DNA of 64,000 bases from Actinokineospora auranticolor (GCF_002934265.1 NZ_PTIX01000001.1:124001-188000), one strand, 5' to 3'. Shown: positions 21,545 to 31,031, numbered from the stretch's first letter. Notes: generated by a model not told the origin, from the letters alone. Program-made: numbers and translations.

Positions 21545-21893
21545 TCACCCCGTCCGCGGCACGAAGATCAGGAAACCCGGGAAACTCGGACCCGCGAGTT
21601 CGCGGAACTCCGCCGGGAACCGTTCGTGCGCGGTGGGCGCCGGATCCGGCTCGCTGATCACCTCGATCCGGAACCCCGCTGTGGCGAAGGTAATCGGTCA
21701 TCGCGCGCAACGGCCGGTCCCAGAAGCGCATCGAGACGGTGTGGCCGCCCGGGGTCCACTCCTCCGTTCGCTCCCCGATCGCGGAGTAGTCGGGGCGGTC
21801 CCCGGCCAGCCGCCGCATGAGGTGGATCGCGAAGGGGTGTTCGACCGAGACGAGGAGCCTGCCGCCGGGCACCAGGATGGCCGGACGGAAAGC
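21545..21893 (-). pseudogene. C-terminal remnant of a SAM-dependent methyltransferase, frameshifted
   Basis: Reading on the minus strand: AFRPAILVPGGRLLVSVEHP, then FAIHL, EEWTPGGHTVSMRFWDRPLRAM and DYLRHSG. A one-base excess in a GGGG run then moves the frame to FRIEVISEPDPAPTA, ERFPAEFREL and FLIFVPRTG-stop. This is the C-terminal half of a class I methyltransferase (VPGGRLL post-motif). The N-terminal SAM-binding half is missing; the CBS-BON gene abuts the remnant. Confidence 0.72.
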
Positions 21894-21900
21894 CCCGCGG

Positions 21901-22605
21901 TCAGCGGCGGGGTTCGTGGGTGATGTCGACGACCATGGCCTCCGGGATGGTGATCGCGGCGTCGTCCCAGTCGTAGTCGAGGAGGGTGTGGACGTCGACC
22001 ACGCCGTCGATCTGGCGGGTCAGCGCGTCGGCCACGGTGGCCCAGCTGCGGCGTTCCACCCGACCCTCCAGCGTGACGATGCCCCCGGCCAGGGTGATCC
22101 GCACGCCCTCCGTGCCGATGCCCAGCCCGCGCATGAACACCTCGTCCGCGATCTCCGTGAGGATCTCGGAGTCGGGGCGGCTGAACATCTTCAGCAGGTC
22201 CGACCGGCTGACCACGCCGAGCAGGCGGGCATCGGGGTCGATCACGGGCAGTAGCTTCACCCGGCGGTCGACCATCATCCGGGCGCCATGCGGAATGGTG
22301 GCCTCCGGGGCGATGGTGACCGCCGGTGACGACATCAGCTCGCCCGCCGTCGTGCCGCGGGCTCGGACCCGCTCGGCGTGGCGGCGCAGCAGCGCGGAGA
22401 TGGCGTGCGGCCGCTCCTGCACGCTCTCCTTGGCCAGCAGGTCGGCCTCCGACACCACGCCCAGCACCCGGCCGTCCTCGTCGAGCACCGGCAGCGCGCT
22501 GACCGACCGCGCGGCCATGAGCCGCACCAACTCGGCGAACCCCGTGTCCACCCGCGCCGTCGCGGGGTCGCGGGACATCACTTCGGCGATCGTGTGGTGC
22601 CGCAT
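21901..22605 (-). CDS. CBS-pair protein with C-terminal BON domain
   Basis: 234 residues, ATG with strong GAGGAGG site. Two CBS motifs (about 7-62, VMSRDPATARVDTGFAELVR; about 90-145, ELMSSPAVTIAPEA) form an adenylate-sensing module. The C-terminal ~70 residues are a BON domain (VRITLAGGIVTLEGRVERRS) that may bind membrane or phospholipid. Similar proteins occur in actinobacterial dormancy/hypoxia regulons. It is followed on the same strand by nothing intact and preceded by a DoxX gene, with a USP gene divergent, a common stress grouping. Confidence 0.85.
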   Translation of the reverse strand: MRHHTIAEVMSRDPATARVDTGFAELVRLMAARSVSALPVLDEDGRVLGVVSEADLLAKESVQERPHAISALLRRHAERVRARGTTAGELMSSPAVTIAPEATIPHGARMMVDRRVKLLPVIDPDARLLGVVSRSDLLKMFSRPDSEILTEIADEVFMRGLGIGTEGVRITLAGGIVTLEGRVERRSWATVADALTRQIDGVVDVHTLLDYDWDDAAITIPEAMVVDITHEPRR

Positions 22606-22703
22606 GGTTCCTCCTCAGGTGACCGGGCCGCACTCCAGGATTACCGCCCCGCGCCGGGAACACACCGGCTGGGGCGGGAATCCATCCGACCGTGGCACGG
22701 TTT

Positions 22704-23270
22704 TCAGCGGAGCCAGCGATTCCGGCCGACCAACCGGGCCCACCGGCGGCCCAGGCCCCACGTGTCGCCCGCGGCCAGCACGGCGAGGACGACCAGCGCG
22801 GCGGCGTAGACGACGTGGTAGTCGACGAGCGGGTTCGACGACCGGGTCAGCTCGCCGACGTCGGTGTGCCGCGCGAGCGGCCACTCGGCCACCCACATCA
22901 GCGCCATCATCAGCGTCCCGCTCACCGCCGCGATCCGCAGGCCGATGCCCAGGACCAGGGCGAGGCCGACGCCGAGCAGACCGAGCATGAACAACGCGTC
23001 CGCGACCGGGTTGCCCGCGATGCCCCGCAGCGCGTCGGCGAACGGGCCGTGGTCGAGTCCACTGAGGAATCCCCTGGTCGGCGCACCCCCGTCGAACCAG
23101 CCCTTCCCGCCCGGGGTGGCGTAGCCGAGCCCGAACGCCTTGTCCAGGAAGGCCCACAGGAAGACGAATCCCAAGAGGACTCTCGTGACGGCGAGCACCC
23201 GGCCGCCCACCGGGCCGTTCGTGGTCGTCGGGGTGTGTTCGCGGATCGTGGGGCGGGTCTTGGTGACCAT
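22704..23270 (-). CDS. DoxX/DoxD-like membrane protein
   Basis: 188 residues from ATG 23270 (ribosome site GGAGG). Four membrane helices: LAVTRVLLGFVFLWAFLDKA, ALFMLGLLGVGLALVLGIGL, SGTLMMALMWVAEW, VVYAAALVVLAVLAAGD. FGLGYATPGGKGWFDGG between helices 1 and 2 is typical of the thiosulfate:quinone oxidoreductase small-subunit-like group. Probably a redox-related integral membrane protein. It is divergent from the USP gene over a 156-bp spacer. Confidence 0.82.
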   Translation of the reverse strand: MVTKTRPTIREHTPTTTNGPVGGRVLAVTRVLLGFVFLWAFLDKAFGLGYATPGGKGWFDGGAPTRGFLSGLDHGPFADALRGIAGNPVADALFMLGLLGVGLALVLGIGLRIAAVSGTLMMALMWVAEWPLARHTDVGELTRSSNPLVDYHVVYAAALVVLAVLAAGDTWGLGRRWARLVGRNRWLR

Positions 23271-23426
23271 CGGAGCCTCCTCGGGCTGTCGCGTTCCCAT
23301 GGTGGTCCCGACGCGGGGGCGTTGTCCGGTGCCCAAGGTCCCGTCCGGGCGGGCCCAAAGCGATCGGTGGGGTCCGCGCCGCGCGGGTAGCGTGAATCGT
23401 GTCGAACCGTCGAGAGGAGACACCCG

Positions 23427-24296
23427 ATGAGTGAGCAACTGCCCGTGCTGGTCGCCGTCGACGGGTCCGAGGAGTCCGACGCGGCGGTGCGCTGGGCAGC
23501 CGAGGAAGCCCTCCGGGCGGGGGTGGGGTTGCGGATCGTCACCGCGTACCCGTGGCCGATCGGTGGCTACCCGCAGACCGTCGTCACCGTCGACCAGATG
23601 CGCGACAGCCTGCGCGCGCAAGCCGTCGAGCGGCTGGCGCACGGGCGGGAGGTGGCCGAGCGGGACGGGCTGGAGGTGCACACGTCCGCCGTCGAGGGAC
23701 CGGTGGTGCCGAGCCTGGTGGAGGTAAGCCGTGACGCTCGGCTGACGGTGGTCGGCTCACGCGGCCTCGGCGCGTTCGAGGGCATGGTCCTGGGGTCCAC
23801 GGGCGTCGCGCTGGCCGCGCACGCGCACAGCCCGGTCGTAGTGGTGCGCGGCGAGGTCGACACCGACGCGCGCAAGGTCGTGGTCGGCGTGGACGCGGAA
23901 GAGGACGCCGCCCTGGAGTTCGCCTTCAAACACGCAGCGGCCATCGACAGCACGGTCGTCGCCGTCCACGCGTGGAGCGAGTCCCTGGTGGAAATCGCCT
24001 ACCTGGGCGAGTTCAGCGCGGTGGACTGGACCCCGCTGGGCGACCGCGCGGGTGAAGACCTGGCCAAGCGCCTGGCAACCTTCCGCGAGCGCTACCCGAA
24101 CGTGCCGGTGGAACAGGTGGTGGACCGCGCCCGAGCCACCCGCCTCTTGTTGGACAACGCCAAGGACGCCACCCTCCTCGTCGTAGGCACCCGAGGCCAC
24201 GGCGAGTTCACGGGCCTGATCCTCGGCTCCGTAGGCCAAGCCCTCATCCGCCACGCCCCCTGCCCGGTAGCCATCATCCGCCCCACCACAAGTTGA
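23427..24296 (+). CDS. Tandem universal stress protein
   Basis: 289 residues, two USP domains. Domain 1 begins LPVLVAVDGSEESDAAVRWA and carries the ATP-binding loop GSRGLGAFEGMVLGSTG; domain 2 begins VVVGVDAEEDAALEFA and carries GTRGHGEFTGLILGSVG. Both loops match G-x2-G-x9-G-[ST], so ATP binding is expected. The ATG follows GAGAGGAGA. Cytoplasmic stress-adaptation protein next to the CBS-BON and DoxX genes. Confidence 0.9.
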   Translation: MSEQLPVLVAVDGSEESDAAVRWAAEEALRAGVGLRIVTAYPWPIGGYPQTVVTVDQMRDSLRAQAVERLAHGREVAERDGLEVHTSAVEGPVVPSLVEVSRDARLTVVGSRGLGAFEGMVLGSTGVALAAHAHSPVVVVRGEVDTDARKVVVGVDAEEDAALEFAFKHAAAIDSTVVAVHAWSESLVEIAYLGEFSAVDWTPLGDRAGEDLAKRLATFRERYPNVPVEQVVDRARATRLLLDNAKDATLLVVGTRGHGEFTGLILGSVGQALIRHAPCPVAIIRPTTS

Positions 24297-24539
24297 TCAC
24301 CACCGAGTTGATCACCGCAGTCCGTCCTCCGTCCCCCATACCCCGAAGTTGTCCACAGGCGACTCCTGACCACTCCGATTCGCCCGCCGCCGCGACTACT
24401 GTTGTAGACAAGGGGTTCCCCTTCGCGGGGGACCTCTTGGGGCCGTTGGAACGTGCTCTGGTGGAGGTCGTATCGGCGGCACTCGCGGATAGCGACGGCG
24501 GGAGGCTCGCATCCCGCTGGCCTCGGGTGGGGGTGTGAG

Positions 24540-26963
24540 CTACCAGGTTTCGTCGAGGGTGTGGTCGCGGTGGAGGAGGATCTCGGCCCAGACGACCTTG
24601 CCGTCCGCCGTGGGCCGGGTTCCCCAGCGGGTCGCGAACGACTCGACGATGTGCAGGCCGCGGTGGTGTTCGTCGGTGGGGGCCGCCGGGATGGGGTGCG
24701 GGACGGTCGGGTCGCGGTCGCCGACGCCCATGGCGAGGCGGCTGCGGTCGGCGTGCAGGCGCAGCGTCGTGGGGCGGCCGGTGTGGCGGACCGCGTTCGT
24801 GACGAGTTCGCTGGCGATGGTCACCGCCCGGTCGACCAGCGGACCCAGCCCCCACGCCGCCAGGTGCTCCGCGGTGAACCGGCGCGCCGTGGCCGCCGCG
24901 GCGCTGTCGGTGGTCAGCGGTAGTGTCGCGACGCGGCGGTGGGTGCCGGTGTGGTGGACGTGCAGCACCGCCACGTCGTCCTCGTGCCTGCCGCCGGTCA
25001 GGTCGGCGATGAGGGCATCCAGGGCAGAACCGTCGGGCGGCATCTCGGCCAGCCCGCGGACGAGCGCGTCCACACCGTCCGGCAGGTGCCCGCCGCGGGT
25101 CTCGACCAGCCCGTCGGTGTAGAGCACGAGCCGCGAGCCGGGCGGGAAGGCGACCTGCCGCTGCGTGAACACCGTGCCCACCCCCAGGGGCATGCCCATC
25201 GTCTCGGCGATCAGGCGGGCCGCGCCGTCCGGGGTCAGGTGCACGGCGGGCAGGTGGCCCGCGCCCGCGAACGCCAGGGTGTCGTCGGCCGGGTCGTGCA
25301 CCGCGTACAGGCAGGTGATGAAGTCCGCGTCCGGGGTCGCCATCGCCAGCTCGGACGCGTGCCGCAGCACCTCCGACGGCGGCAGGTCCAGCAGCGCGTA
25401 CGACCGCACCGCCGTCCGGATCTGCCCCATGACCGCCGCCGCGGCCACCCCGCGCCCGGCCACGTCGCCGATGACGAACGCGGTCCGGCCGACGGGCAGC
25501 GCGATCACGTCGAACCAGTCGCCGCCGACCTCGGCGCCGGTCGCCGCGGGCAGGTACCGGGACAGCACCCGCAGGCCGGGCGTCTCCGGGATGGTGGGCA
25601 GCATGCTGCGCGCCAGCTCGGTGGCCATGGTGCGCTGCCGGGCGAACAGCCGCGCGTTGTCCAGGGCGATCGCGCTGTACCCGGCGATGCCCTCGGCCAG
25701 CGCCTCGTGCCGCCCGGTGAACCGGCCCGGCTCGGGGTGGCCGAAGAAGAAGCCGCCCAGCACCTCGCCGGACGACGGCGAGACCACCGGCACCGCCAGG
25801 TAGCTGCGCACCGGCAGGTGCCCCTCCGGCATGCCCCGGTACGGCGGGTTGTGCCCGTAGCGCTCGTCCGCGGTGATGTCGGCCGACCGCACGGTGCCCA
25901 CGCCCTTGAACGTCGGCGCGAACACCCCGGTGTTGCGCGGCATGGGGAACCGCTCGAACGCCGACCGCGGCACGCCGGACAGGGTGAACAGCGTGTACGA
26001 CTCGCCGTAGTCGTTCACCAGGTTGTAGAAGAACGCCCCGAACGCCGCCCCGGTCGCCTTGGTCGCGGCGTCGGTCGCGTCCTGCACCAGGGTGTCGATG
26101 TCGAGCTGCGCGGTCAGCCGCCGCCCGACGACCTGCAACGAGTCCACCAGGTCCGCCTCGGCCCGCAACCGCGCCACGGCCTGCTCGAGCGCGGTCGCCT
26201 GGCGGCGCGACGCCTCCTCCAGGACCGCCAGGTGCGCCCGCACCGCGTCCCGCTCGGCGGGCAGCGACGCGTCGCCGCGGAAGTGCGCCAGCAGCCCGAC
26301 CCGCACCCCGATCGACACCGCCTGGAACTGCTCCGCCGTCTCCGCGGGCACCGCGACCCGGGAGAACAGCAGCACGCAGAACGCCGTCCCACCCGGCAGC
26401 ACCCCACCGAACCCGACCACCGACGCGATCCCGTGCTCGACGACGAACCGCTGGTCGGGCACGAACGCGCTGCCCAGCGCGTCGGGCACGTGCACCACCC
26501 CGAACCCGCCCGAACCCGGGAGGGGCCCGGAGATGACGTCGTCGATGGCGAGGCCGAGCCTGCTCGCCATGGCCGCCACCATGGGCAGGGTGCTGGGGGA
26601 GGGCACCGGGATGATCCGGCTCCACCGGGCCGTGCCCGGGTCGTTCCACGCGGGCAGCTCACCCGCGCTCGCGGCCAGGACCAGGCAGCGCGCGTCCGTC
26701 TCGCCGTGGTGGCGGGCGACGTGGGCGCGCTGCCGCGGGGTCAGCTCGGCGTGGTCGCGGGTGGTGTAGAGGCGCACGAGCGGCAGCACCGGGGCGCCTG
26801 CCGCGTCGGTGAAGCTGTCCCGCAGGCCCCGCACCAGCGACTCGACCGCGGCGGCGAAGTCGGGCGCCTCCTCGGCGCGGCGCCGCAGGTCGGCGGTGGT
26901 GCGGACCATGTCGGAGAGCCCGAAGCGGGCGATGTCGTAGGTCCGCGCGTCCGGTCGGCTCAC
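24540..26963 (-). CDS. GAF-PP2C(SpoIIE)-HATPase multidomain phosphatase/kinase
   Basis: 807 residues. After a ~260-residue N-terminal region and a coiled coil comes a GAF domain (about 300-450), then a SpoIIE-type PP2C phosphatase with metal-binding [21 protein letters not shown] and [10 protein letters not shown], then an anti-sigma-type HATPase_c_2 domain ([11 protein letters not shown]). Such proteins both dephosphorylate a STAS antagonist and act as a kinase in partner switching. The GTG start overlaps the stop of the STAS gene (GTGA), so the two are translationally coupled and probably act on each other. Confidence 0.9.
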   Translation of the reverse strand: MSRPDARTYDIARFGLSDMVRTTADLRRRAEEAPDFAAAVESLVRGLRDSFTDAAGAPVLPLVRLYTTRDHAELTPRQRAHVARHHGETDARCLVLAASAGELPAWNDPGTARWSRIIPVPSPSTLPMVAAMASRLGLAIDDVISGPLPGSGGFGVVHVPDALGSAFVPDQRFVVEHGIASVVGFGGVLPGGTAFCVLLFSRVAVPAETAEQFQAVSIGVRVGLLAHFRGDASLPAERDAVRAHLAVLEEASRRQATALEQAVARLRAEADLVDSLQVVGRRLTAQLDIDTLVQDATDAATKATGAAFGAFFYNLVNDYGESYTLFTLSGVPRSAFERFPMPRNTGVFAPTFKGVGTVRSADITADERYGHNPPYRGMPEGHLPVRSYLAVPVVSPSSGEVLGGFFFGHPEPGRFTGRHEALAEGIAGYSAIALDNARLFARQRTMATELARSMLPTIPETPGLRVLSRYLPAATGAEVGGDWFDVIALPVGRTAFVIGDVAGRGVAAAAVMGQIRTAVRSYALLDLPPSEVLRHASELAMATPDADFITCLYAVHDPADDTLAFAGAGHLPAVHLTPDGAARLIAETMGMPLGVGTVFTQRQVAFPPGSRLVLYTDGLVETRGGHLPDGVDALVRGLAEMPPDGSALDALIADLTGGRHEDDVAVLHVHHTGTHRRVATLPLTTDSAAAATARRFTAEHLAAWGLGPLVDRAVTIASELVTNAVRHTGRPTTLRLHADRSRLAMGVGDRDPTVPHPIPAAPTDEHHRGLHIVESFATRWGTRPTADGKVVWAEILLHRDHTLDETW

Positions 26964-27319
26964 CGCGAACCGGCGCCGTCGTCGCCGGGCAGCGTGGCGC
27001 GGATGGTGAAGAGGCGGTCGAGGGCGGTGGCGGCGATGGTGGCGGCCACCTGGGGGCGCGGCCGGGCCAGGGTCAGCGAGCCGCCCGCCGCCGCGGCGGA
27101 CTTGTGCAGCCGGACCAGGGCGCTCAGGCCGCTGGAGTCGCAGAAGGACACGGCGGCCAGGTCCAGCACCACCGGGCGGGCCGACTCCGTCAGCGGGGTG
27201 GCGACCCTCAGCAGGTGCGGGGTCGTGCCGAAGTCGAGCTGGCCGTCGACGACCACCACCGCGGCGCGGTCGGGTCCCCGCTCGTCCACCGTGATCGTCA
27301 ACAGCTCCGGGTCACCCAA
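26960..27319 (-). CDS. STAS-domain anti-sigma factor antagonist
   Basis: 119 residues. The STAS fold is clear: [31 protein letters not shown] with the phosphorylatable DSSG Ser. The start is TTG at 27319, chosen because GAAGGAG lies 6 nt before it and no ATG or GTG fits. Its stop overlaps the start of the PP2C/HATPase protein, the likely phosphatase/kinase for this Ser. Divergent from the ABC-F gene. Confidence 0.85.
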   Translation of the reverse strand: MGDPELLTITVDERGPDRAAVVVVDGQLDFGTTPHLLRVATPLTESARPVVLDLAAVSFCDSSGLSALVRLHKSAAAAGGSLTLARPRPQVAATIAATALDRLFTIRATLPGDDGAGSR

Positions 27320-27393
27320 GGCAGGCTCCTTCCGCGAGCGTGGCCCGGAGATCGTAACCGCGCGCGGCCCGGGTGTCCCGCGGCACAGCGGGG

Positions 27394-27422
27394 TTGACGG
27401 CGGGGGCGGGGGTCCGGATACT
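27394..27422 (+). promoter_or_regulatory. Promoter of the ABC-F gene
   Basis: -35 TTGACG at 27394-27399, a 17-nt spacer and -10 GATACT at 27417-27422. Transcription would start near 27430, giving a leader of about 120 nt before the ABC-F ATG at 27549. Confidence 0.55.
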
Positions 27423-27432
27423 CGGTGTCACT

Positions 27433-27500
27433 ATGGTGATCTGACCTCGCGTCCTGCCCGCGTCCGCGGCGTGTTCCCCGTGCTCGTCAGTCGGGGGAAC
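27433..27500 (+). promoter_or_regulatory. ABC-F leader: mini-ORF and hairpin (attenuation candidate)
   Basis: ATG-GTG-ATC-TGA at 27433-27444 is a three-codon reading frame at the predicted 5' end of the transcript. Downstream, GTTCCCC (27473-27479) and GGGGAAC (27494-27500) form a 7-bp stem. Antibiotic-resistance ABC-F genes are often controlled by ribosome stalling on a short leader ORF, so the arrangement fits, but no function is shown. Confidence 0.4.
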
Positions 27501-27548
27501 CGGTATGCCCGGCGGGCCTTCCGCACGATTTCAGCGGACAGGTGTCGT

Positions 27549-29153
27549 ATGTCAACCCTCCTCGCGCATGACCTCGTCAAGATCTACACCGACCGGCGAG
27601 TCCTCAATGGAGTGTCACTGTCGGTCGCCCCGGGGCGGCGCGTCGGCTTGGTCGGCGACAACGGCGTCGGCAAGTCGACGCTGCTGCGGCTGCTCGCGGG
27701 CGTCGAGGCGGCCGACTCCGGCAGTGTCGCCAGGCCACCGGACTGCGGGTTCCTGTCGCAGGAACTCCCGTATAGCGGCAAAACCACTGTCGCGGGGGTG
27801 GTCGCGGATGCGCTGGCCGACGTGCACGCGGCACGTGCGCGACTTGACGACCTCGCCGCGCGCATGGCGACCGATCCGGAAGCGCCTGCGGCGTACGGGG
27901 ATCTGCTGGAGTGGGCGTGTGACCACGACCTGTGGGACGCGGATCGCCGTGCGGACAGGGTATTGGATGGTATCGGACTGGCCTCTGTGGACAGAGAGCG
28001 GCCGATTTCGGCTTTGTCCGGCGGTCAGCGCTCCCGACTGGGCCTGGCGGCGCTGCTGATCCGCAGGCCGAGCGCGCTGCTGCTCGACGAACCCACCAAC
28101 CACCTCGACGACGAGGCCGTCGCGTTCCTGGAAGAGCAACTCGCCGCCCTGCCCGGCGTGGTCGTCCTGGCCTCCCACGACCGCGTCTTCCTCGACGCGG
28201 TGTGCACCGACATCATCGACCTCGACCCGTCCCGCGACGGCGTCACCCGGTTCGGCGGGGCCTACACGGACTACCTGTCGGCCAAGCGCGCGGAGCGGGC
28301 GCGGTGGGAGTGGCAGTGGGCCGAGGAGCAGCGGGAACTGGTCGAGCTGCGGGAATCGGTCGACGTGACGGCCCGGGCCATCAACCACAACCGGGGCATC
28401 CGGGACGGCAACAAGATGGCCTTCGGCCTGCGCGGCAACCGCGTCGAACAGCAGATCTCCCGCCGGATCCGCAACGCCCGGCACCGACTGGACGAACTGA
28501 CCCGAACCCAGATCGCCGAACCCCCGGCCCCCTTGCGATTCGCGGCGGACCTGACCGGCCAAACCACTTCCGACCACCCCGCGATCTCCCTGCGCGACGT
28601 CCACCTGCCAGGCCGATTGCGCGTCCCGGAATTGGAAATCACCACCTCCGCTCGCCTGCTGGTACGCGGCGGCAACGGCGCGGGCAAGTCGACGCTGCTG
28701 GCCGTACTGGCGGGCAGACTGAAACCCGACCACGGCGCGGTGACCCGAGCCGACGACGTACGGGTGGGCCTGCTCGAACAGGACGCGGTATTCCCAACCC
28801 CGACCCGCACCCCGCGAGAGCTGTACCAGCGGACGGCAGCCGAAGAAGCGATCCCCTTGGTGCAACTGGGTTTGCTGGCCGAACGCGACCTGGACCGCCC
28901 AGTGGGCCACCTCTCGGTCGGCCAACGCCGCCGACTGGCCCTGGCGTTGTTGATCGCGAGCCCACCGGAAGTCCTCCTACTGGACGAACCGACCAACCAC
29001 CTCTCCCTCGCCCTGGCCGAGGAACTGGAGGAAGCCCTCCACACAGCCCCCGGAGCCGTCGTGATAGCCACCCACGACCGCTGGCTCCAACGCGGCTGGA
29101 CCGGCCCGGAACTACACCTCGCCGACGGCGAGGTCGTAACCGCCACCGCTTGA
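27549..29153 (+). CDS. ABC-F family ATPase, probable ribosome-protection antibiotic resistance protein
   Basis: 534 residues from ATG 27549. Two ATPase domains without membrane segments: Walker A GDNGVGKST (36-44) and GGNGAGKST, signatures LSGGQRSRL and LSVGQRRRL, Walker B/Glu LLLDEPTNHL in both. A charged linker (about 235-320) is the antibiotic-resistance domain position. ABC-F proteins of this kind displace macrolides, lincosamides or related drugs from the ribosome. The last 42 nt overlap the 3' end of the TioE-type gene tail to tail. An esterase-like resistance gene lies beyond that. Confidence 0.87.
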   Translation: MSTLLAHDLVKIYTDRRVLNGVSLSVAPGRRVGLVGDNGVGKSTLLRLLAGVEAADSGSVARPPDCGFLSQELPYSGKTTVAGVVADALADVHAARARLDDLAARMATDPEAPAAYGDLLEWACDHDLWDADRRADRVLDGIGLASVDRERPISALSGGQRSRLGLAALLIRRPSALLLDEPTNHLDDEAVAFLEEQLAALPGVVVLASHDRVFLDAVCTDIIDLDPSRDGVTRFGGAYTDYLSAKRAERARWEWQWAEEQRELVELRESVDVTARAINHNRGIRDGNKMAFGLRGNRVEQQISRRIRNARHRLDELTRTQIAEPPAPLRFAADLTGQTTSDHPAISLRDVHLPGRLRVPELEITTSARLLVRGGNGAGKSTLLAVLAGRLKPDHGAVTRADDVRVGLLEQDAVFPTPTRTPRELYQRTAAEEAIPLVQLGLLAERDLDRPVGHLSVGQRRRLALALLIASPPEVLLLDEPTNHLSLALAEELEEALHTAPGAVVIATHDRWLQRGWTGPELHLADGEVVTATA

Positions 29154-29837
29154 GGGGTGCGCGAGGTAGAGGTCGAGTTGGCCTGCCGCGCGCAGCATGG
29201 CCAGGGAGCGGGTGGTCAGGGATTGTTGCCAGTCCGCCAATGCGGAGGACAGGGCGTCGGTGCCGCCTGCCGTGCGGATTTGGTGGATGACGGTGGCGAC
29301 GCGGTCCAGTGGGTAGCCGCCGCGGCGGAGGAGGTGGGTCAGGTCGGCGTCGCGGGTGTCGGTGGGGTGGTAGAGGCGATGGCCGGTCGGGGTGCGGGTC
29401 GGGGTGAGGATGCCCGCGCTCTCCCAGTTGCGCAGGGTCGCCGGGGTGACGCCCAGGCGGTGCGCCAGTTCGCCGATCGTGCGCGGGCTGCCCGCGGCGA
29501 GCGGGGTGTGGGGGAGGTGCGCGATGGCCTCGCGGACCGACGCGAGGGTTTCGCGGTCGTTGAGGAGTTGGGTGTGGCCGCGGTCGATGAGCGTCAGCGC
29601 GCGGTCCAGGTCGTTGTCGTGGACGGCGGTCATGACCTGTCCCGCCGCGCGGTGGCCGTGGGCGGGGATCAGGGCGAGGTAGGCGCGTAGGGCTGCCGCG
29701 TGTCGGGGGGTGTAGACGCGGTAGCCGGTGGGGGTGCGGTCGGCGGGCGGGAGGAAGCCGTCGCGTTCGTAGTTGCGGACGGCCTGGGTCGAGAGGCCGT
29801 GTTCGCGGGCCAGGTCGGCCGGTCGGAGGGTGCTCAC
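29112..29837 (-). CDS. TioE-type regulator with two MerR helix-turn-helix domains
   Basis: 241 residues, GTG start. Two MerR-type DNA-binding domains: STLRPADLAREHGLSTQAVR (N-terminus) and RTIGELAHRLGVTPATLRNW (about 117), each followed by the wing YRVYTP or HRLYHP. This doubled layout is the TioE family, first named from the thiocoraline cluster. It overlaps the ABC-F gene tail to tail and is divergent from the erythromycin esterase-like gene, which it probably controls through the dyad at 29878-29900. Confidence 0.88.
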   Translation of the reverse strand: MSTLRPADLAREHGLSTQAVRNYERDGFLPPADRTPTGYRVYTPRHAAALRAYLALIPAHGHRAAGQVMTAVHDNDLDRALTLIDRGHTQLLNDRETLASVREAIAHLPHTPLAAGSPRTIGELAHRLGVTPATLRNWESAGILTPTRTPTGHRLYHPTDTRDADLTHLLRRGGYPLDRVATVIHQIRTAGGTDALSSALADWQQSLTTRSLAMLRAAGQLDLYLAHPSSGGGYDLAVGEV

Positions 29838-29877
29838 TGGTTTGAGACTTTTCCGGGTGTTTGCGAGGTCGAGAGCG

Positions 29878-29900
29878 TGAAACTGTCAACTGCTGTTTCA
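29878..29900. promoter_or_regulatory. Candidate operator between tioE-like and esterase genes
   Basis: Inverted repeat TGAAAC-N11-GTTTCA in the 81-bp spacer between the divergent genes. A TTGACA hexamer lies on the minus strand inside it. MerR-type activators bind dyads in the promoter spacer, so the location fits. Confidence 0.45.
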
Positions 29901-29918
29901 AGGATACGGTTGAGACCC

Positions 29919-31031
29919 ATGACCCAGCGCATCCAAGACGTCCTGACCCCCACCTGCGAGCTGCTGGCCCTGGGCGAACCGACCCACCAGGAGGCGGCCT
30001 TCCCCATGGTCCGCAACGAGCTGTTCGCCCAGCTCGTCGACCTCGGCTTCCGGTCGATCGCACTCGAAACCGACCGGGTCTCCGCCGTCGCCGTGGACAA
30101 CTACGTCCGCCACGGCGTCGGCAGGCTCGACGACCTCACGCGGTCCGGCTTCACCCACGGCTTCGGCGCGATCGACGCCAACCGCGGCCTGGTCGCGTGG
30201 ATGCGCGACCACAACAAGGACCTGCCACCGGCCGACCGCCTGTCCTTCCACGGTTGGGACATCCCGACGGAGAACTTCACCGCGCCCAGCCCGCGGCCCT
30301 ACCTCGCGCACGTCCGCGACTACCTGGGCCTCGACATCGACATCCCCGGTGACGACGACCCGTGGACCCGCACCGAGGCAGTTATGAACCACGCCGAGTC
30401 ACCCGGTGCCACCCCCGAGGCCGACCGGCTGCGCGAAATCGGCGGTGCACTGCTCACCGCTCTCGACGCCGGAACCCCCGACCAGACCGCCACCGCCCGC
30501 TGGGTCGAGGCCAGGACCCACCTCACTGCGGGCCTGGGCCTGCTGCGCTACCACCGCCAGTGCGCGCAACCCATCGACGACCAGGACACCCGCGTCGCCC
30601 GGCTCATGGCCACCCGCGACGCCCTCATGGCGCGGAACCTCCTGGACATCCACACCCTGGAAGCCCGCCGCGGCCCGACCCTGGTCCACGCGCACAACCT
30701 CCACCTGCGGCGGAACCCGGGCACCTACGGGAACCACCCCTTCGTCGGCGCGGGCGCCATCGTCGCCGCCCTCCTCGGCGACCGCTACGCCTTCATCCCG
30801 GGCAGCCTCGGCCGCGGCGCCACCCTCGGCCTGGCCGAGCCCGCCCCGAACACCTACGAGTCACACCTCCAGCCCCGCGTCGACACCTGGGGCCTCACCA
30901 CCCCCGACCTGCCCGCGTCCGCGCAGACCCGAACCGACACGACCCCGCGCATGGGCTACTTCCCGCTCGAGCCCGCCACCTTCGACCCCGCCGACGCCAT
31001 TCTGCACATCAGCGACACCGGCGCCGTGTAG
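29919..31031 (+). CDS. Erythromycin esterase-like protein
   Basis: 370 residues from ATG 29919. The family active-site elements are present: LALGEPTHQEAAF (usual GExxHG; Gly is Gln here), SIALETD with the conserved Glu, and HAHNLHLRR near residue 250. Ere enzymes hydrolyse the lactone of macrolides; other members act on unknown esters. Divergent from the TioE-type regulator and close to an ABC-F gene, so a resistance or detoxification role is likely. The His-Gln change and divergence from EreA/EreB make the real substrate uncertain. Confidence 0.83.
   Translation: MTQRIQDVLTPTCELLALGEPTHQEAAFPMVRNELFAQLVDLGFRSIALETDRVSAVAVDNYVRHGVGRLDDLTRSGFTHGFGAIDANRGLVAWMRDHNKDLPPADRLSFHGWDIPTENFTAPSPRPYLAHVRDYLGLDIDIPGDDDPWTRTEAVMNHAESPGATPEADRLREIGGALLTALDAGTPDQTATARWVEARTHLTAGLGLLRYHRQCAQPIDDQDTRVARLMATRDALMARNLLDIHTLEARRGPTLVHAHNLHLRRNPGTYGNHPFVGAGAIVAALLGDRYAFIPGSLGRGATLGLAEPAPNTYESHLQPRVDTWGLTTPDLPASAQTRTDTTPRMGYFPLEPATFDPADAILHISDTGAV

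Noticed and set aside
24289-24315. Repeated AGTTGATCACC (also GTTGATCAC at 43953)
   Set aside because: Short, partly formed by stop or start codons of neighbouring genes; too little to call a repeat family.
24293-24538. 81-codon plus-strand open frame between USP and PP2C genes
   Set aside because: No convincing start or ribosome site, overlaps the USP stop, and no recognisable family. I see nothing else in this spacer.
24939-27548. Very long plus-strand open frame running into the ABC-F gene
   Set aside because: It is antisense to the PP2C/STAS genes, Arg/Val/Gln-rich and without family resemblance; the ABC-F protein clearly starts at 27549.
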